This document shows positions 7,261 through 13,385 of a stretch of 32,951 nt of DNA, piece after piece (within the stretch, counting starts at the first letter, position 1; every line of letters starts with the position of its first letter). The DNA lies in IMG/VR virus record IMGVR_UViG_3300047169_000105, positions 1 to 32,951 of that record; one strand, 5' to 3'. Below the pieces are notes generated by a model that searched no databases, was not told the origin of the DNA, and was given only the letters and a program-made list of their open reading frames with translations. Source of the DNA: a virus. Both the position numbers and the translations under genes were made by a program.

Positions 7261-7335
7261 CTTGCGTTGCCCTGCCCTGCCATGCCTCGCCCCGCCGTGC
7301 TTTACCCCGCCTCGCCTGGCCGTGCCGCGCTCTGC
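7261..7335 (-). repeat. Period-5 GC-rich array (GCRNG-type)
   Basis: On the minus strand, 15 consecutive 5-base units fill this stretch. Fourteen begin with GC and most end in G (for example GCACG, GCGAG, GCGGG, GCATG, GCAGG). Only one unit (GTAAA) breaks the phase. The array fills most of the 132-bp gap between the Cys-rich gene at 7364-7612 and the KTSC gene. It is not translated as a convincing protein: the ORFs through it are low-complexity Arg/Gly strings. Confidence 0.85.
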
Positions 7336-7363
7336 CGCAGTCAACCCGCTGCGGCTTCGGTAC

Positions 7364-7612
7364 CTACGCTTGGTTCTTTCCATACCGCGTCGGGTCCAAT
7401 CCCGGCGCGTCTATTGCTCCGTCAAAACCGTCCCCCCACGCGCTGCAATGCTGGTGTTCTGCGGTGTATTGCTGCGCCATCGGAGCCCCGGCCGGCGCGA
7501 GGCAAACCGCCTGCAACTCAATGCCGAACATGCGTGACACCAGTTCTGACCAGTAGCGGCAGTTCTCGCACCGCTGAGTGGTATTCGGGTCGCGCAGGGC
7601 TTCGGTTTCCAT
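7364..7612 (-). CDS. Small Cys-rich phage protein
   Basis: This 82-residue protein has CENCRYWSE (Cys16 and Cys19), a later Cys in AVCLAPAG and another in HCSAWGDGF. This spacing suggests a structural zinc site like those of many short phage early proteins. It ends at a TAG just before the GC-rich period-5 array and starts eight bases after the exonuclease stop. The ribosome site is weak, so expression may depend on coupling to the exonuclease gene. The function is unknown. Confidence 0.65.
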   Translation of the reverse strand: METEALRDPNTTQRCENCRYWSELVSRMFGIELQAVCLAPAGAPMAQQYTAEHQHCSAWGDGFDGAIDAPGLDPTRYGKNQA

Positions 7613-7620
7613 CGCCGTAT

Positions 7621-9243
7621 TCAGGCCGCAGCCAATTCTTCGACCAGTTCCAGGACTTCGCGCAGGCCGGCCTCGTTGAGAGTCCCAAGGGTCGCCACGA
7701 TGCGCAGGCGCAGCGTTTCAATGGTTGCCGGGTGGTCAACTTCAAACCCTGGGCGATGCGCGGTTCCTTGCGGAATCGGCAATTTGTCAACCGCCGGACC
7801 TTGCATTTGCGCCGATTTGTCAACCGACGGTGCTTCGGCTGCCGCTCGCTGGATCGCCTGGTTCGCGCGCTCGGCGGCGGCTTTGCGCTCGGCTTCCTCG
7901 CGTTGCTCACGCTCGATTGCCGCGCGGGCGTCCGCCTCGGCCTTGATCCGGATGGCCTCGGCCTTGCGGGCTTCATCGGCGGCGTGTTCGGCGATCCGGT
8001 TCTTGACCAGCGCCGTCAGGTCGTCGTTTGCCTTCAATACGATTTGCGCGGTATCGGCAAAAAGGAATGAATGGTCTGCGGCCAGATCGCGCAGGGTTGA
8101 AAGGTTGACCTGGATGCGGTCGGCGATTTCGTTCGCCGACAGCTTGGCGCGGGCCAGCTCATCGGAAACGGCATCCCGCAGGCTTTGAACCGTGCGCTTG
8201 CCCTTCACGACGCCGGAAAAGTCGGCGACGATGGCGGGCATGTACGCCTTACCCAGGCGCGCATTGAGCCCCGCCAAGTGCGCGGCAAAGGCATCCTTTC
8301 CTTCCTGGACGATTTCGCCGCGGATCGCTTCCTTGCGCGCCTTGACGAGCTTTTCGACCATCAACCGGTTCGTGCGCGCGAATTCCCGGTACTGCGCAAC
8401 GGTGCGGCGCATTTCCTCGACGCTGGCGGTCTGCGCAAGCGCCGCATCCTCGGCGGTTTTCAACGCCTGCTCGGCCTTTTCAAGCGTCTTGACCGCCGAC
8501 TCGCATGCCGCGAAATCCTCGTCTGTCTCGGGCTTTGTGGGCATGCGCTCGACAAAATCGCGCAACTGCGCACCGAACGCTCCCAGGTTTGACGTAAGCG
8601 CCAATGCCCCATCGACACGGATCGACAGTGCCGGCAGAGTCGCTTCTATCACCACAGCCTTGGGTGCTACCTCAACGTGCTGGTAGGCAGCAACGTCGCC
8701 GGCAAATTGCTCCCAGGCGGCGCGCAACTGTTCGGCCCTGCCCGGTACGGGTCGGTACTCGCATTGCGCAAACCGGTCCTGCGTGCCGTCCGAGCAAACG
8801 AACACGACGCGATCCAAGCCGCCCACAAGGATCTGGTGTTCCAGTTGCCAGTAGTAGTGCGGCTCCAATTGCCCGGAGCGCACTTGGGCGGCAAGGTCTT
8901 CGTTCCAGAGCTTGTGTTCGTACCCGGTGCGGCCGTCCATCGTCAGCCCATCGAACGAAGCCAGGAAGCGGCCCGATACGCCAACGACCGGGTACAGGTC
9001 TTCGCCGATGGATTCCTCGACAAAGGCGCGCGCGGCGTCTTCTGCGGCGTGTCCGCGGTCAAAAAGCGCCTGCTTGTGCGCGTCGATTTCCTCCGTTATT
9101 CCCAGTGCCACCGAGCGGACAAACTCTGCCCGTGACTTGTACTTGCTCGCACCCATGACGGCTGGCGCGTCGCTGGCACAAAAATGCGCGGCTCGCGCCT
9201 GATGCCATGCTTCGCTGCCTTGCTGAATATCAAGGATTTCCAT
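7621..9243 (-). CDS. YqaJ-type exonuclease with long coiled-coil C-terminus
   Basis: The first roughly 190 residues of this 540-residue protein form a YqaJ/lambda-exonuclease-type nuclease: QGSEAWHQARAAHFCASDAPAVMG, an acidic LTMDG, the EHKLW metal motif and HYYWQLEHQIL. Such enzymes resect double-stranded DNA ends so that the partner annealase can load. The remaining 350 residues are unusual. They form an alpha-helical block (KTLEKAEQALKTAEDAA...), a conserved-looking core (LNARLGKAYMPAIVADFSGVVKGKRT) and a charged coiled coil. The ATG at 9241-9243 has AGGAG five bases upstream. The recT gene stops two bases before it. Confidence 0.9.
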   Translation of the reverse strand: MEILDIQQGSEAWHQARAAHFCASDAPAVMGASKYKSRAEFVRSVALGITEEIDAHKQALFDRGHAAEDAARAFVEESIGEDLYPVVGVSGRFLASFDGLTMDGRTGYEHKLWNEDLAAQVRSGQLEPHYYWQLEHQILVGGLDRVVFVCSDGTQDRFAQCEYRPVPGRAEQLRAAWEQFAGDVAAYQHVEVAPKAVVIEATLPALSIRVDGALALTSNLGAFGAQLRDFVERMPTKPETDEDFAACESAVKTLEKAEQALKTAEDAALAQTASVEEMRRTVAQYREFARTNRLMVEKLVKARKEAIRGEIVQEGKDAFAAHLAGLNARLGKAYMPAIVADFSGVVKGKRTVQSLRDAVSDELARAKLSANEIADRIQVNLSTLRDLAADHSFLFADTAQIVLKANDDLTALVKNRIAEHAADEARKAEAIRIKAEADARAAIEREQREEAERKAAAERANQAIQRAAAEAPSVDKSAQMQGPAVDKLPIPQGTAHRPGFEVDHPATIETLRLRIVATLGTLNEAGLREVLELVEELAAA

Positions 9244-9245
9244 GG

Positions 9246-10052
9246 TCACTCCTGCGCTGCCAAAGCCGCATCGGCGGCGAGCATCGCGGCTCTGTCATCG
9301 TTGGACGGAACCTCGACCGCGCGCAGTTTCTGCTTCTGCTCTTCGGTCATCGGCTGGCGAGATTCCACGGTCTTGATGATCTGGTCGGCCGTTTTTTTCT
9401 GGCTGACGATGAGTTCGGTCCAGACCGGCAAATTCGTTGCGAACTTTTCGTCGCTGTACTGCCCCGGGGCGCTCGGCACAACTTCAACGCTGCCCATGTC
9501 GCGCACGGAGTAGTCCGCCAATTCCTCCACGCCACCGAGACCTTTGAGCAAGTCGGCTGCGGCATCGCGTGCGGCGAACCAAAACGCGCGCCAGGCCATT
9601 TGCCGGTATGGGTAGTTGCGCCACGGGCCTTCCTTGTTCCAGAGTCCGGCGGTTTTGGCGTTTTCCAGGGAGAAGGTGCGCTCGACCGGGGGGCGTCCCT
9701 TGCGGGTGATCTTGCAGCGGGCTCGGGCGTTTTTCTCGACGATGGCGCCATCGTCTTCCTCAATAATGCAGCCATTGGCAAGCAAAATCGCCTTGCCGGC
9801 GTCGCCGTAGATCCCAGGCTTGCCGTTGATGACAGCGATGTTCTGGATCGCAGCAATGGGCGCAATGCCGACCTCGGCGCCCATCTGAACGGCGATTAGT
9901 ACATCCGCCGGCTTGCCGCGAAAGTTCTTCGGCACGAGCTCGGAATCGGCCATCATCTTGGCAAAATCCATGGCCTCGGACAGGTTGCGTGGTGCAAGCG
10001 AGAAAGCCGCGCGCGGCTGCGCGACAAGCTGCGCCTCATTGATGTCGTTCAT
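9246..10052 (-). CDS. recT: RecT-family single-strand annealing protein
   Basis: This 268-residue protein shows the RecT family core: LSEAMDFAKMMADSELVPKNFRGKPADVLIAVQMGAEVGIAPIAAIQNIAVINGKPGIYGDAGKAILL, followed by the NKEGPWRNYPYRQMAWRAFWFAARDAAADLLKGLGG helix region. These proteins coat single-stranded ends and anneal complementary strands. Together with the YqaJ exonuclease immediately downstream, it forms a two-gene recombination system of the RecE/RecT type. An AAAGGA ribosome site lies six bases from the ATG. It is transcribed leftward from the operator-controlled promoter. Confidence 0.93.
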   Translation of the reverse strand: MNDINEAQLVAQPRAAFSLAPRNLSEAMDFAKMMADSELVPKNFRGKPADVLIAVQMGAEVGIAPIAAIQNIAVINGKPGIYGDAGKAILLANGCIIEEDDGAIVEKNARARCKITRKGRPPVERTFSLENAKTAGLWNKEGPWRNYPYRQMAWRAFWFAARDAAADLLKGLGGVEELADYSVRDMGSVEVVPSAPGQYSDEKFATNLPVWTELIVSQKKTADQIIKTVESRQPMTEEQKQKLRAVEVPSNDDRAAMLAADAALAAQE

Positions 10053-10065
10053 GGCGTCCTTTCGG

Positions 10066-10182
10066 TTATTTCAGGTAAGCGATCCATGCCGTGTAGGCGA
10101 TGGCGTAAATTGCGAGGCCGACGACGACCGCCACCACAGTCGCTACAGCCGCCGGGAAAAGCCGGTCGTCGTCTTCGTTCAT
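10066..10182 (-). CDS. 38-residue membrane protein
   Basis: The ORF encodes MNEDDDRLFPAAVATVVAVV, continuing as a hydrophobic helix to IAYTAWIAYLK: an acidic N-terminus followed by one transmembrane segment. A near-perfect ribosome site (GGGAGG) lies seven to eight bases upstream of the ATG at 10180-10182, which also overlaps the previous gene's TGA. The strong site and coupling argue that it is translated. The function is unknown. Confidence 0.65.
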   Translation of the reverse strand: MNEDDDRLFPAAVATVVAVVVGLAIYAIAYTAWIAYLK

Positions 10183-10307
10183 TTGCGCGCCTCCCGCATG
10201 TAGCGGATGCGCTGGGCAATCGACCGACGCAACGATTCCAGGTCGGCGCGCGTCTTCTGCATCACCTCGGCTGCAAGGCGTTCAATGGCGGCGTCTATTG
10301 CGTCCAT
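10179..10307 (-). CDS. 42-residue helical protein
   Basis: This small ORF encodes an amphipathic, charged helix (MDAIDAAIERLAAEVMQKTR, ending IRYMREARK). It starts two bases before the stop of the upstream gene is cleared and ends in an ATGA overlap with the 38-residue membrane protein. No clear ribosome site is visible, consistent with translation by coupling. The function is unknown. Confidence 0.55.
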   Translation of the reverse strand: MDAIDAAIERLAAEVMQKTRADLESLRRSIAQRIRYMREARK

Positions 10308-10309
10308 GG

Positions 10310-10498
10310 CTATCGCTGCGCGTAGAAGCGTTCGCGCTGGTCTTCGGATTCCCACCGCGACTCGCGGCGCGTGACCTCGGCGTCCTGCTCGATCTGGCTG
10401 GCAACATCGTTCAACTCGGCGCCGGCCGCAAGGGCGAAGCGCAGGCGCAACTCGGCCGCAGCCGCTTCGGTGTATGCCTTGTCAATTTCCCGGTTCAT
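10310..10498 (-). CDS. 62-residue helical phage protein
   Basis: This ORF encodes MNREIDKAYTEAAAAELRLR followed by a charged helical tail ending RWESEDQRERFYAQR. The ATG at 10496-10498 forms an ATGA overlap with the gene upstream and has an AAGGG site seven bases before it. It appears soluble and all-helical. It belongs to the chain of very short coupled genes at the promoter-proximal end of the leftward operon. No family is recognised. Confidence 0.6.
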   Translation of the reverse strand: MNREIDKAYTEAAAAELRLRFALAAGAELNDVASQIEQDAEVTRRESRWESEDQRERFYAQR

Positions 10499-10833
10499 GC
10501 TGAACCCTTGTCGGTTGGCAGTTGCCAGTTTTCGGTGAAGGAAACTGTGGCATTTTCGGACTCGGTGTTGCAGCCCTTGGCCCGCTCCACGAGCCGCACG
10601 GCGCGTTCGTAGTAGTCACCACGGTTCATCGGGTCAATGCCGGAAAGCGCCCACTCAAGGGTTGAAAGCAGCTCCGGCGCTGCGGCTATCAATTCCGCGT
10701 CGTGCTTGTGACGCGGGTTTTCCCAGAAGCAGTCGGCCACCTGGAATCCGCCAGTGCCGTCCTCATTGCGACAAGAGCGGACTACGCCACTGCCGACGTG
10801 TTCCCAGGGGCCAGGGGTGTGGGCCGCACTCAT
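10495..10833 (-). CDS. Phage protein with HTPGPW N-terminus
   Basis: This 112-residue protein starts MSAAHTPGPWEHVGSG and contains HKHDAELIAAAPELLSTLEWAL. This arrangement is seen in numerous small prophage early proteins: a short beta segment, then DAxLIAAAPELL and a helix. Its function has not been assigned to my knowledge. It is coupled by ATGA overlaps on both sides, and the ATG at 10831-10833 is fixed by the upstream overlap. Confidence 0.75.
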   Translation of the reverse strand: MSAAHTPGPWEHVGSGVVRSCRNEDGTGGFQVADCFWENPRHKHDAELIAAAPELLSTLEWALSGIDPMNRGDYYERAVRLVERAKGCNTESENATVSFTENWQLPTDKGSA

Positions 10834-11123
10834 CTCGCCACCCGCTGCGCTGCCGCCAACGCACGGGCCTGCGCGTTCTTGCGGACGATGGAATCGAGCG
10901 CCGCACCGGCGCCCAGCAAGTTGCCGACCTGCAGGGCCTCGGCCAAGTCCTTGAGTTCGGTCAAGGGCATATCGCACAATCCACCGAGCGTGTCGTAGAT
11001 CATGTGCGGGCTGGTCGGGTTGCACTCCGCTGCCATCAATCGGCCGTACTCGGCGTCAATGGCGTCGGCCAATTCCTCGGCGTAGGTGTCGGGCTCAAAA
11101 TACGATGCGTTCGGGCCGATCAT
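10830..11123 (-). CDS. 97-residue phage protein
   Basis: This protein begins MIGPNASYFEPDTYAEELAD and is helical and acidic, with a basic C-terminus (RKNAQARALAAAQRVAR). The start at 11121-11123 overlaps the stop of the upstream membrane protein by four bases, and its own stop overlaps the next start. Longer reading through upstream codons is possible but would run over two other coupled genes. The function is unknown. Confidence 0.65.
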   Translation of the reverse strand: MIGPNASYFEPDTYAEELADAIDAEYGRLMAAECNPTSPHMIYDTLGGLCDMPLTELKDLAEALQVGNLLGAGAALDSIVRKNAQARALAAAQRVAR

Positions 11124-11248
11124 GACTGGCCTCCGGCGTCGGACTCGCCCTTGTCCTGGGACATAACCCACGCCAGCAAAACCGCGCAGGAAATGAAGCC
11201 AATCGCCAGCGCACCAATGGCGACGATCACGATTTTTGCTTCGGTCAT
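11120..11248 (-). CDS. 42-residue membrane protein
   Basis: The ORF encodes MTEAKIVIVAIGALAIGFIS and continues hydrophobic to AVLLAWVM, then a polar tail SQDKGESDAGGQS. It is therefore a single transmembrane helix with a short hydrophilic C-terminus. It is coupled by ATGA overlaps both to the 57-residue gene before it and to the 97-residue gene after it. The function is unknown. Confidence 0.6.
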   Translation of the reverse strand: MTEAKIVIVAIGALAIGFISCAVLLAWVMSQDKGESDAGGQS

Positions 11249-11418
11249 TTCGCCACCTTCGGAGTCCGAGCGCTGCGCAGGAATCGCATAAGCGCTGACA
11301 GGAAAGAATCGTGGTTCGCACCGGAAGGCCGCGCCAACTTGGACTTCTTGACGCGACCGGCCACCAGCGCCTGCTCACGGCGCTCTTCGAACGTACCTCT
11401 GCGTTTTGCTTCGCCCAT
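11245..11418 (-). CDS. 57-residue basic protein
   Basis: This small ORF encodes a strongly basic product beginning MGEAKRRGTFEERREQALVA and ending SARTPKVAK. Such MGEAKRR-type small basic proteins recur in prophage early regions. Nucleic-acid binding is a reasonable guess from charge alone. An AAGAGG site lies five bases upstream of the ATG at 11416-11418. It overlaps the following membrane-protein gene by four bases. Confidence 0.65.
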   Translation of the reverse strand: MGEAKRRGTFEERREQALVAGRVKKSKLARPSGANHDSFLSALMRFLRSARTPKVAK

Positions 11419-11427
11419 GTCAGCCTC

Positions 11428-11742
11428 TTAGACGAACAGGAGGTCGTTGATGTCGGCGACGGCGCGCGCTGCGGCTTGCTGCTGGGCGATGAGGCGGTCG
11501 GCTGCGACCTTGGCCTGATGCGCGGCGGTGGCGAGCATTTCGCGGGCTTCGACCAGCGAGACCTTTTCGACTCCGAAATGGGGAACGAACCGGTAGCACT
11601 GCGTGCCAGCGAGGTTCTTGAGCAGGTAGGCGTCCGGGCGTCCATCGCCGGGCGTGGGGATCATTGCAATGACCGTGAAGGTCAGGAAGCCAACGCGGAC
11701 CTGCGCGCCTGGTTGCCAGTCTTGCTTCGTGTTCTTGCGCAT
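11428..11742 (-). CDS. First gene of leftward operon, unknown function
   Basis: This 104-residue protein has an N-terminal beta-rich part (DWQPGAQVRVGFLTFTVIAMIP, then DAYLLKNLAGTQCYRFVPHFGVEKV) and a C-terminal helix rich in Ala and Gln ending ADINDLLFV. It is the first gene after the leftward promoter, about 30 bases from the predicted transcript start, with a clear AAGGGG ribosome site seven bases before the ATG at 11740-11742. This is the position of N-type or anti-host early genes, but no arginine-rich N motif is present. No family is recognised. Confidence 0.7.
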   Translation of the reverse strand: MRKNTKQDWQPGAQVRVGFLTFTVIAMIPTPGDGRPDAYLLKNLAGTQCYRFVPHFGVEKVSLVEAREMLATAAHQAKVAADRLIAQQQAAARAVADINDLLFV

Positions 11743-11780
11743 TTGCTGCCCCTTCGTCAATCGTTGATCGATGAAGGGAA

Positions 11781-11808
11781 TGTATACCCAGCGGTATACC
11801 TTTGTCAA
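11781..11808 (-). promoter_or_regulatory. Leftward early promoter (pL-like)
   Basis: On the minus strand, TTGACA (11803-11808) is separated by 16 bases from TATACA (11781-11786). The predicted transcript start is near 11774, about 30 bases before the first gene of the leftward operon. The operator at 11783-11798 covers the -10 element and spacer, so repressor binding should block polymerase. Confidence 0.8.
11783..11798. promoter_or_regulatory. Operator OL1-like
   Basis: The 16-bp site TATACCCAGCGGTATA has half-sites TATACC and GGTATA in inverted orientation, matching the perfect palindrome at the rightward promoter. It overlaps the -10 region and spacer of the leftward promoter. Confidence 0.8.
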
Positions 11809-11822
11809 TACCATGCGGTAAA
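11807..11822. promoter_or_regulatory. Operator OL2-like
   Basis: The site AATACCATGCGGTAAA keeps the TACC-N4-GGTA core. Its centre is exactly 24 bp from the centre of the neighbouring operator, about two helical turns, as for cooperative lambda-type repressors. It overlaps the -35 element of the leftward promoter. Confidence 0.7.
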
Positions 11823-11879
11823 TATTTTAGGCGAGAAAACACCCCCTCCTTAAGGTTTAGCGTAAAAATTCAGGGTGGA

Positions 11880-12089
11880 TTAGCCGAAAATGGCCGCGAG
11901 AATTATGACAAGAATGAGACCCGAAAACAGCAGCATCGGGACAGCGACGATCAGAGCCAAGCCGCGAACGAAGAGCGAAGCGTTGGCCTGCGCCGCGGCT
12001 TTCCTAACCGATGGGACGCCGCAGCTTGGGCAAAGGGGAGCGGCGTCACTTATCTTGTGGCCGCACTCATTGCAAGCAATCAGCGCCAT
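11880..12089 (-). CDS. Zinc-ribbon membrane protein downstream of cI
   Basis: This 69-residue protein has an N-terminal zinc ribbon, CNECGHKISDAAPLCPSCG (Cys6, 9, 20 and 23), a basic linker and a C-terminal transmembrane helix (about 41-67, RGLALIVAVPMLLFSGLILVI onward). It begins two bases after the cI stop on the same strand, so it is probably made in the lysogen from the repressor transcript. Genes in this place often change the lysogen's phenotype (superinfection exclusion or defence), but that is only suggested by context. Confidence 0.75.
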   Translation of the reverse strand: MALIACNECGHKISDAAPLCPSCGVPSVRKAAAQANASLFVRGLALIVAVPMLLFSGLILVIILAAIFG

Positions 12090-12091
12090 AG

Positions 12092-12802
12092 TCAGCGGAA
12101 TATCGTGTGCGCAGAAATGACGACACCGATAATCTTGGCGTCCCCGACCGGCCGTATCGGGTAGCGCGGGTTCAGCGGCTTGAGAAGCAATTCATCGCCG
12201 TCTTGAATGAGTTGCTTGAAACTGGCGACGGTGTTTTGAACGGCGATAACGTAATCACCAGGCGTGGCCGTTGTCTCGGGTTCGACGATGAGAACCATGC
12301 CATCGGAGAATTTCGGTTCCATCGAATCACCTTCGACGCGAACCGCAAAGGTCGCTGGCCCAGCATTGGCGACTGTCTTTACATTTTTCCGGCTGTCGTC
12401 CATTTCTATTGATCGGATTCCAGAAGAAAAACTTCCAACCTCGGCCCACGAATAAAGAGGAACTGACGCAACAGTCGAGGGTTCGCGCACTACATTGGCG
12501 GCGGCATTGTTACTTATTTCGGCGCGCATGGTACCGCTAAATGCGGGGCGGTTGCTACGCTCATTGACGGAAATTGGGACCGGCGACGAAAGACGAAAGG
12601 GCGGCAATTGGAACGCCGTCTCTATATCTTCGGCCAGTTCTTCGCCGATTGCCTTGTGCCATTTGTGACCTGGTTGCTTGAGGCTCCTGTTTATGAGCGA
12701 AGACGGTTTGCCGGAGCGCCGACTCAGCTCGGCTTCGTTGCCATCGCACCAAAGCGCCAAGATTTCCATTAACCGCTGGCGCCTAATTTCGTATTTGTCC
12801 AT
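12092..12802 (-). CDS. cI: CI-like prophage repressor (LexA/S24 type)
   Basis: This 236-residue protein has an N-terminal helix-turn-helix region (about 10-60, EAELSRRSGKPSSLINRSL) and a C-terminal S24/LexA dimerisation and self-cleavage domain. The serine is Ser160 in VEGDSM, the lysine Lys196 in ASFKQL, and the cleavage region is SWAEVGSF. It would bind the operators in this region, repress both early promoters and be inactivated by RecA filaments. The normal Ala-Gly scissile pair reads Val122-Gly123. The ATG at 12800-12802 lacks a good ribosome site and lies about ten bases from a predicted transcript start, as for lambda cI. Confidence 0.92.
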   Translation of the reverse strand: MDKYEIRRQRLMEILALWCDGNEAELSRRSGKPSSLINRSLKQPGHKWHKAIGEELAEDIETAFQLPPFRLSSPVPISVNERSNRPAFSGTMRAEISNNAAANVVREPSTVASVPLYSWAEVGSFSSGIRSIEMDDSRKNVKTVANAGPATFAVRVEGDSMEPKFSDGMVLIVEPETTATPGDYVIAVQNTVASFKQLIQDGDELLLKPLNPRYPIRPVGDAKIIGVVISAHTIFR

Positions 12803-12819
12803 GCGGGAATTTTCTTCAA

Positions 12820-12847
12820 TCTTTACCAGGGAGTAAATATTTCCGCA
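12820..12847 (-). promoter_or_regulatory. Repressor-maintenance promoter (pRM-like)
   Basis: On the minus strand, TGGTAAAGAT forms an extended -10 (TAAAGA at 12820-12825), with only a poor -35 17 bases upstream. This is the usual layout of an activator-dependent pRM. It points into cI, with a predicted leader of about ten bases. The call is tentative. Confidence 0.5.
12822..12837. promoter_or_regulatory. Operator OR3-like
   Basis: TTTACCAGGGAGTAAA is a degenerate copy of the TATACC-N4-GGTATA operator. It covers the putative pRM -10, so binding here should shut off cI. Its centre is 16 bp from that of the next operator. Confidence 0.55.
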
Positions 12848-12853
12848 GGTATT
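12838..12853. promoter_or_regulatory. Operator OR2-like
   Basis: TATTTCCGCAGGTATT retains TAT..C and GGTAT of the operator consensus. Its centre is exactly 24 bp from that of the perfect palindrome, the same spacing as the two leftward operators. It lies beside the pRM -35 region and touches the rightward -35. Confidence 0.65.
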
Positions 12854-12879
12854 GACCAATGTATACCGTACGGTATATA
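12852..12879 (+). promoter_or_regulatory. Rightward early promoter (pR-like)
   Basis: TTGACC (12852-12857) and TATATA (12874-12879) are separated by 16 bases. The expected transcript start is near 12886, only a base or two before the cro ATG at 12888, so the cro message would have almost no leader. Confidence 0.8.
12862..12877. promoter_or_regulatory. Operator OR1-like, perfect palindrome
   Basis: TATACCGTACGGTATA is a perfect 16-bp palindrome filling the spacer and -10 of the rightward promoter. It defines the operator consensus used to find the other four sites. Confidence 0.85.
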
Positions 12880-12887
12880 TTGGCGGC

Positions 12888-13157
12888 ATGCGTGCACTTC
12901 GTGACTACCTAAATTCGCTGCCCGTCGAGGCGCAGCGCGACTTTGCCGGGCAGGTTGGGACGACCCTGGGATACCTGCGCAAGGCGTGCAGCATCGGCCA
13001 AAAGTTGGGTCCAGCGATCTGCCTTTCCATTGAAGGCGCTTCTGAAGGCGCCGTGACGCGCCGCGATCTGCGTTCGGATTTCGCTGAAATCTGGCCGGAC
13101 CTCGCCGCGATGCCACGACCGCGATCCGTACGGCGCCCGGCTCGAAAAGCCGCTTGA
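12888..13157 (+). CDS. Cro/YdaS-like repressor
   Basis: This 89-residue protein (MRALRDYLNSLPVEAQRDFA, then QVGTTLGYLRKACSIGQKLGPAICLSIEGASEGAVTRRDLR) has the YdaS/Cro helix-turn-helix pattern, including the characteristic IEGASEGAVTRRDLR wing. It is divergent to cI across the operators and would favour lytic growth by shutting off pRM. The ATG at 12888 directly follows the promoter. No ribosome site precedes it apart from a weak GGCGG, so the message may be leaderless. An in-frame codon at 12852 lies inside the promoter and is not used. Confidence 0.88.
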   Translation: MRALRDYLNSLPVEAQRDFAGQVGTTLGYLRKACSIGQKLGPAICLSIEGASEGAVTRRDLRSDFAEIWPDLAAMPRPRSVRRPARKAA

Positions 13158-13385
13158 AAGTAAACGCCGTGCCAACCCCAAAAAATCCGCGCGCGGACGG
13201 ACCGAGCGCAACCAGCTCGGGGAGCAGTTTCGGCGCACCTTTCCGCCGACCAGGCCGCGCCGGGCGGTCATCCGCGCGTCCCGGCAATTTTTTCATTTGT
13301 TCCATAGCGAGCAGTGTGCACGCGAATCATTACAAAGACCCCCAAAAAACCGCTTGACGATTTGGAAAGGTTGGGAAGCGTTGCA
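13158..13385 (+). other. Intergenic stretch between cro and cII-like gene
   Basis: About 228 bases hold no convincing gene. A 67-codon ORF (13154-13357) has a low-complexity Pro/Arg/Ser product and no ribosome site. No clear terminator hairpin or boxA/boxB pair is visible. In a lambda-like phage this is where nutR and tR1 would lie, so a non-canonical antitermination element could be hidden here. Confidence 0.5.

Noticed and set aside
8604-9158. Plus-strand ORFs opposite the YqaJ and RecT genes
   Set aside because: High-GC shadow frames with Arg/Pro-rich products and no ribosome sites.
11420-11842. Minus-strand 140-residue ORF crossing the leftward promoter, with AAGGAGGGGG just before its GTG
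   Set aside because: The site is only two or three bases from the GTG, the leftward transcript begins inside the ORF, and the product is His/Arg-rich shadow sequence of the real gene at 11428-11742.
12823-13305. Minus-strand ORF opposite cro and the following gap
   Set aside because: It runs antisense through cro and across the operators, with no ribosome site and Arg/Pro-rich composition of a shadow frame.
13154-13357. 67-residue ORF after cro
   Set aside because: Low-complexity Pro/Arg/Ser product, no ribosome site, no family likeness.
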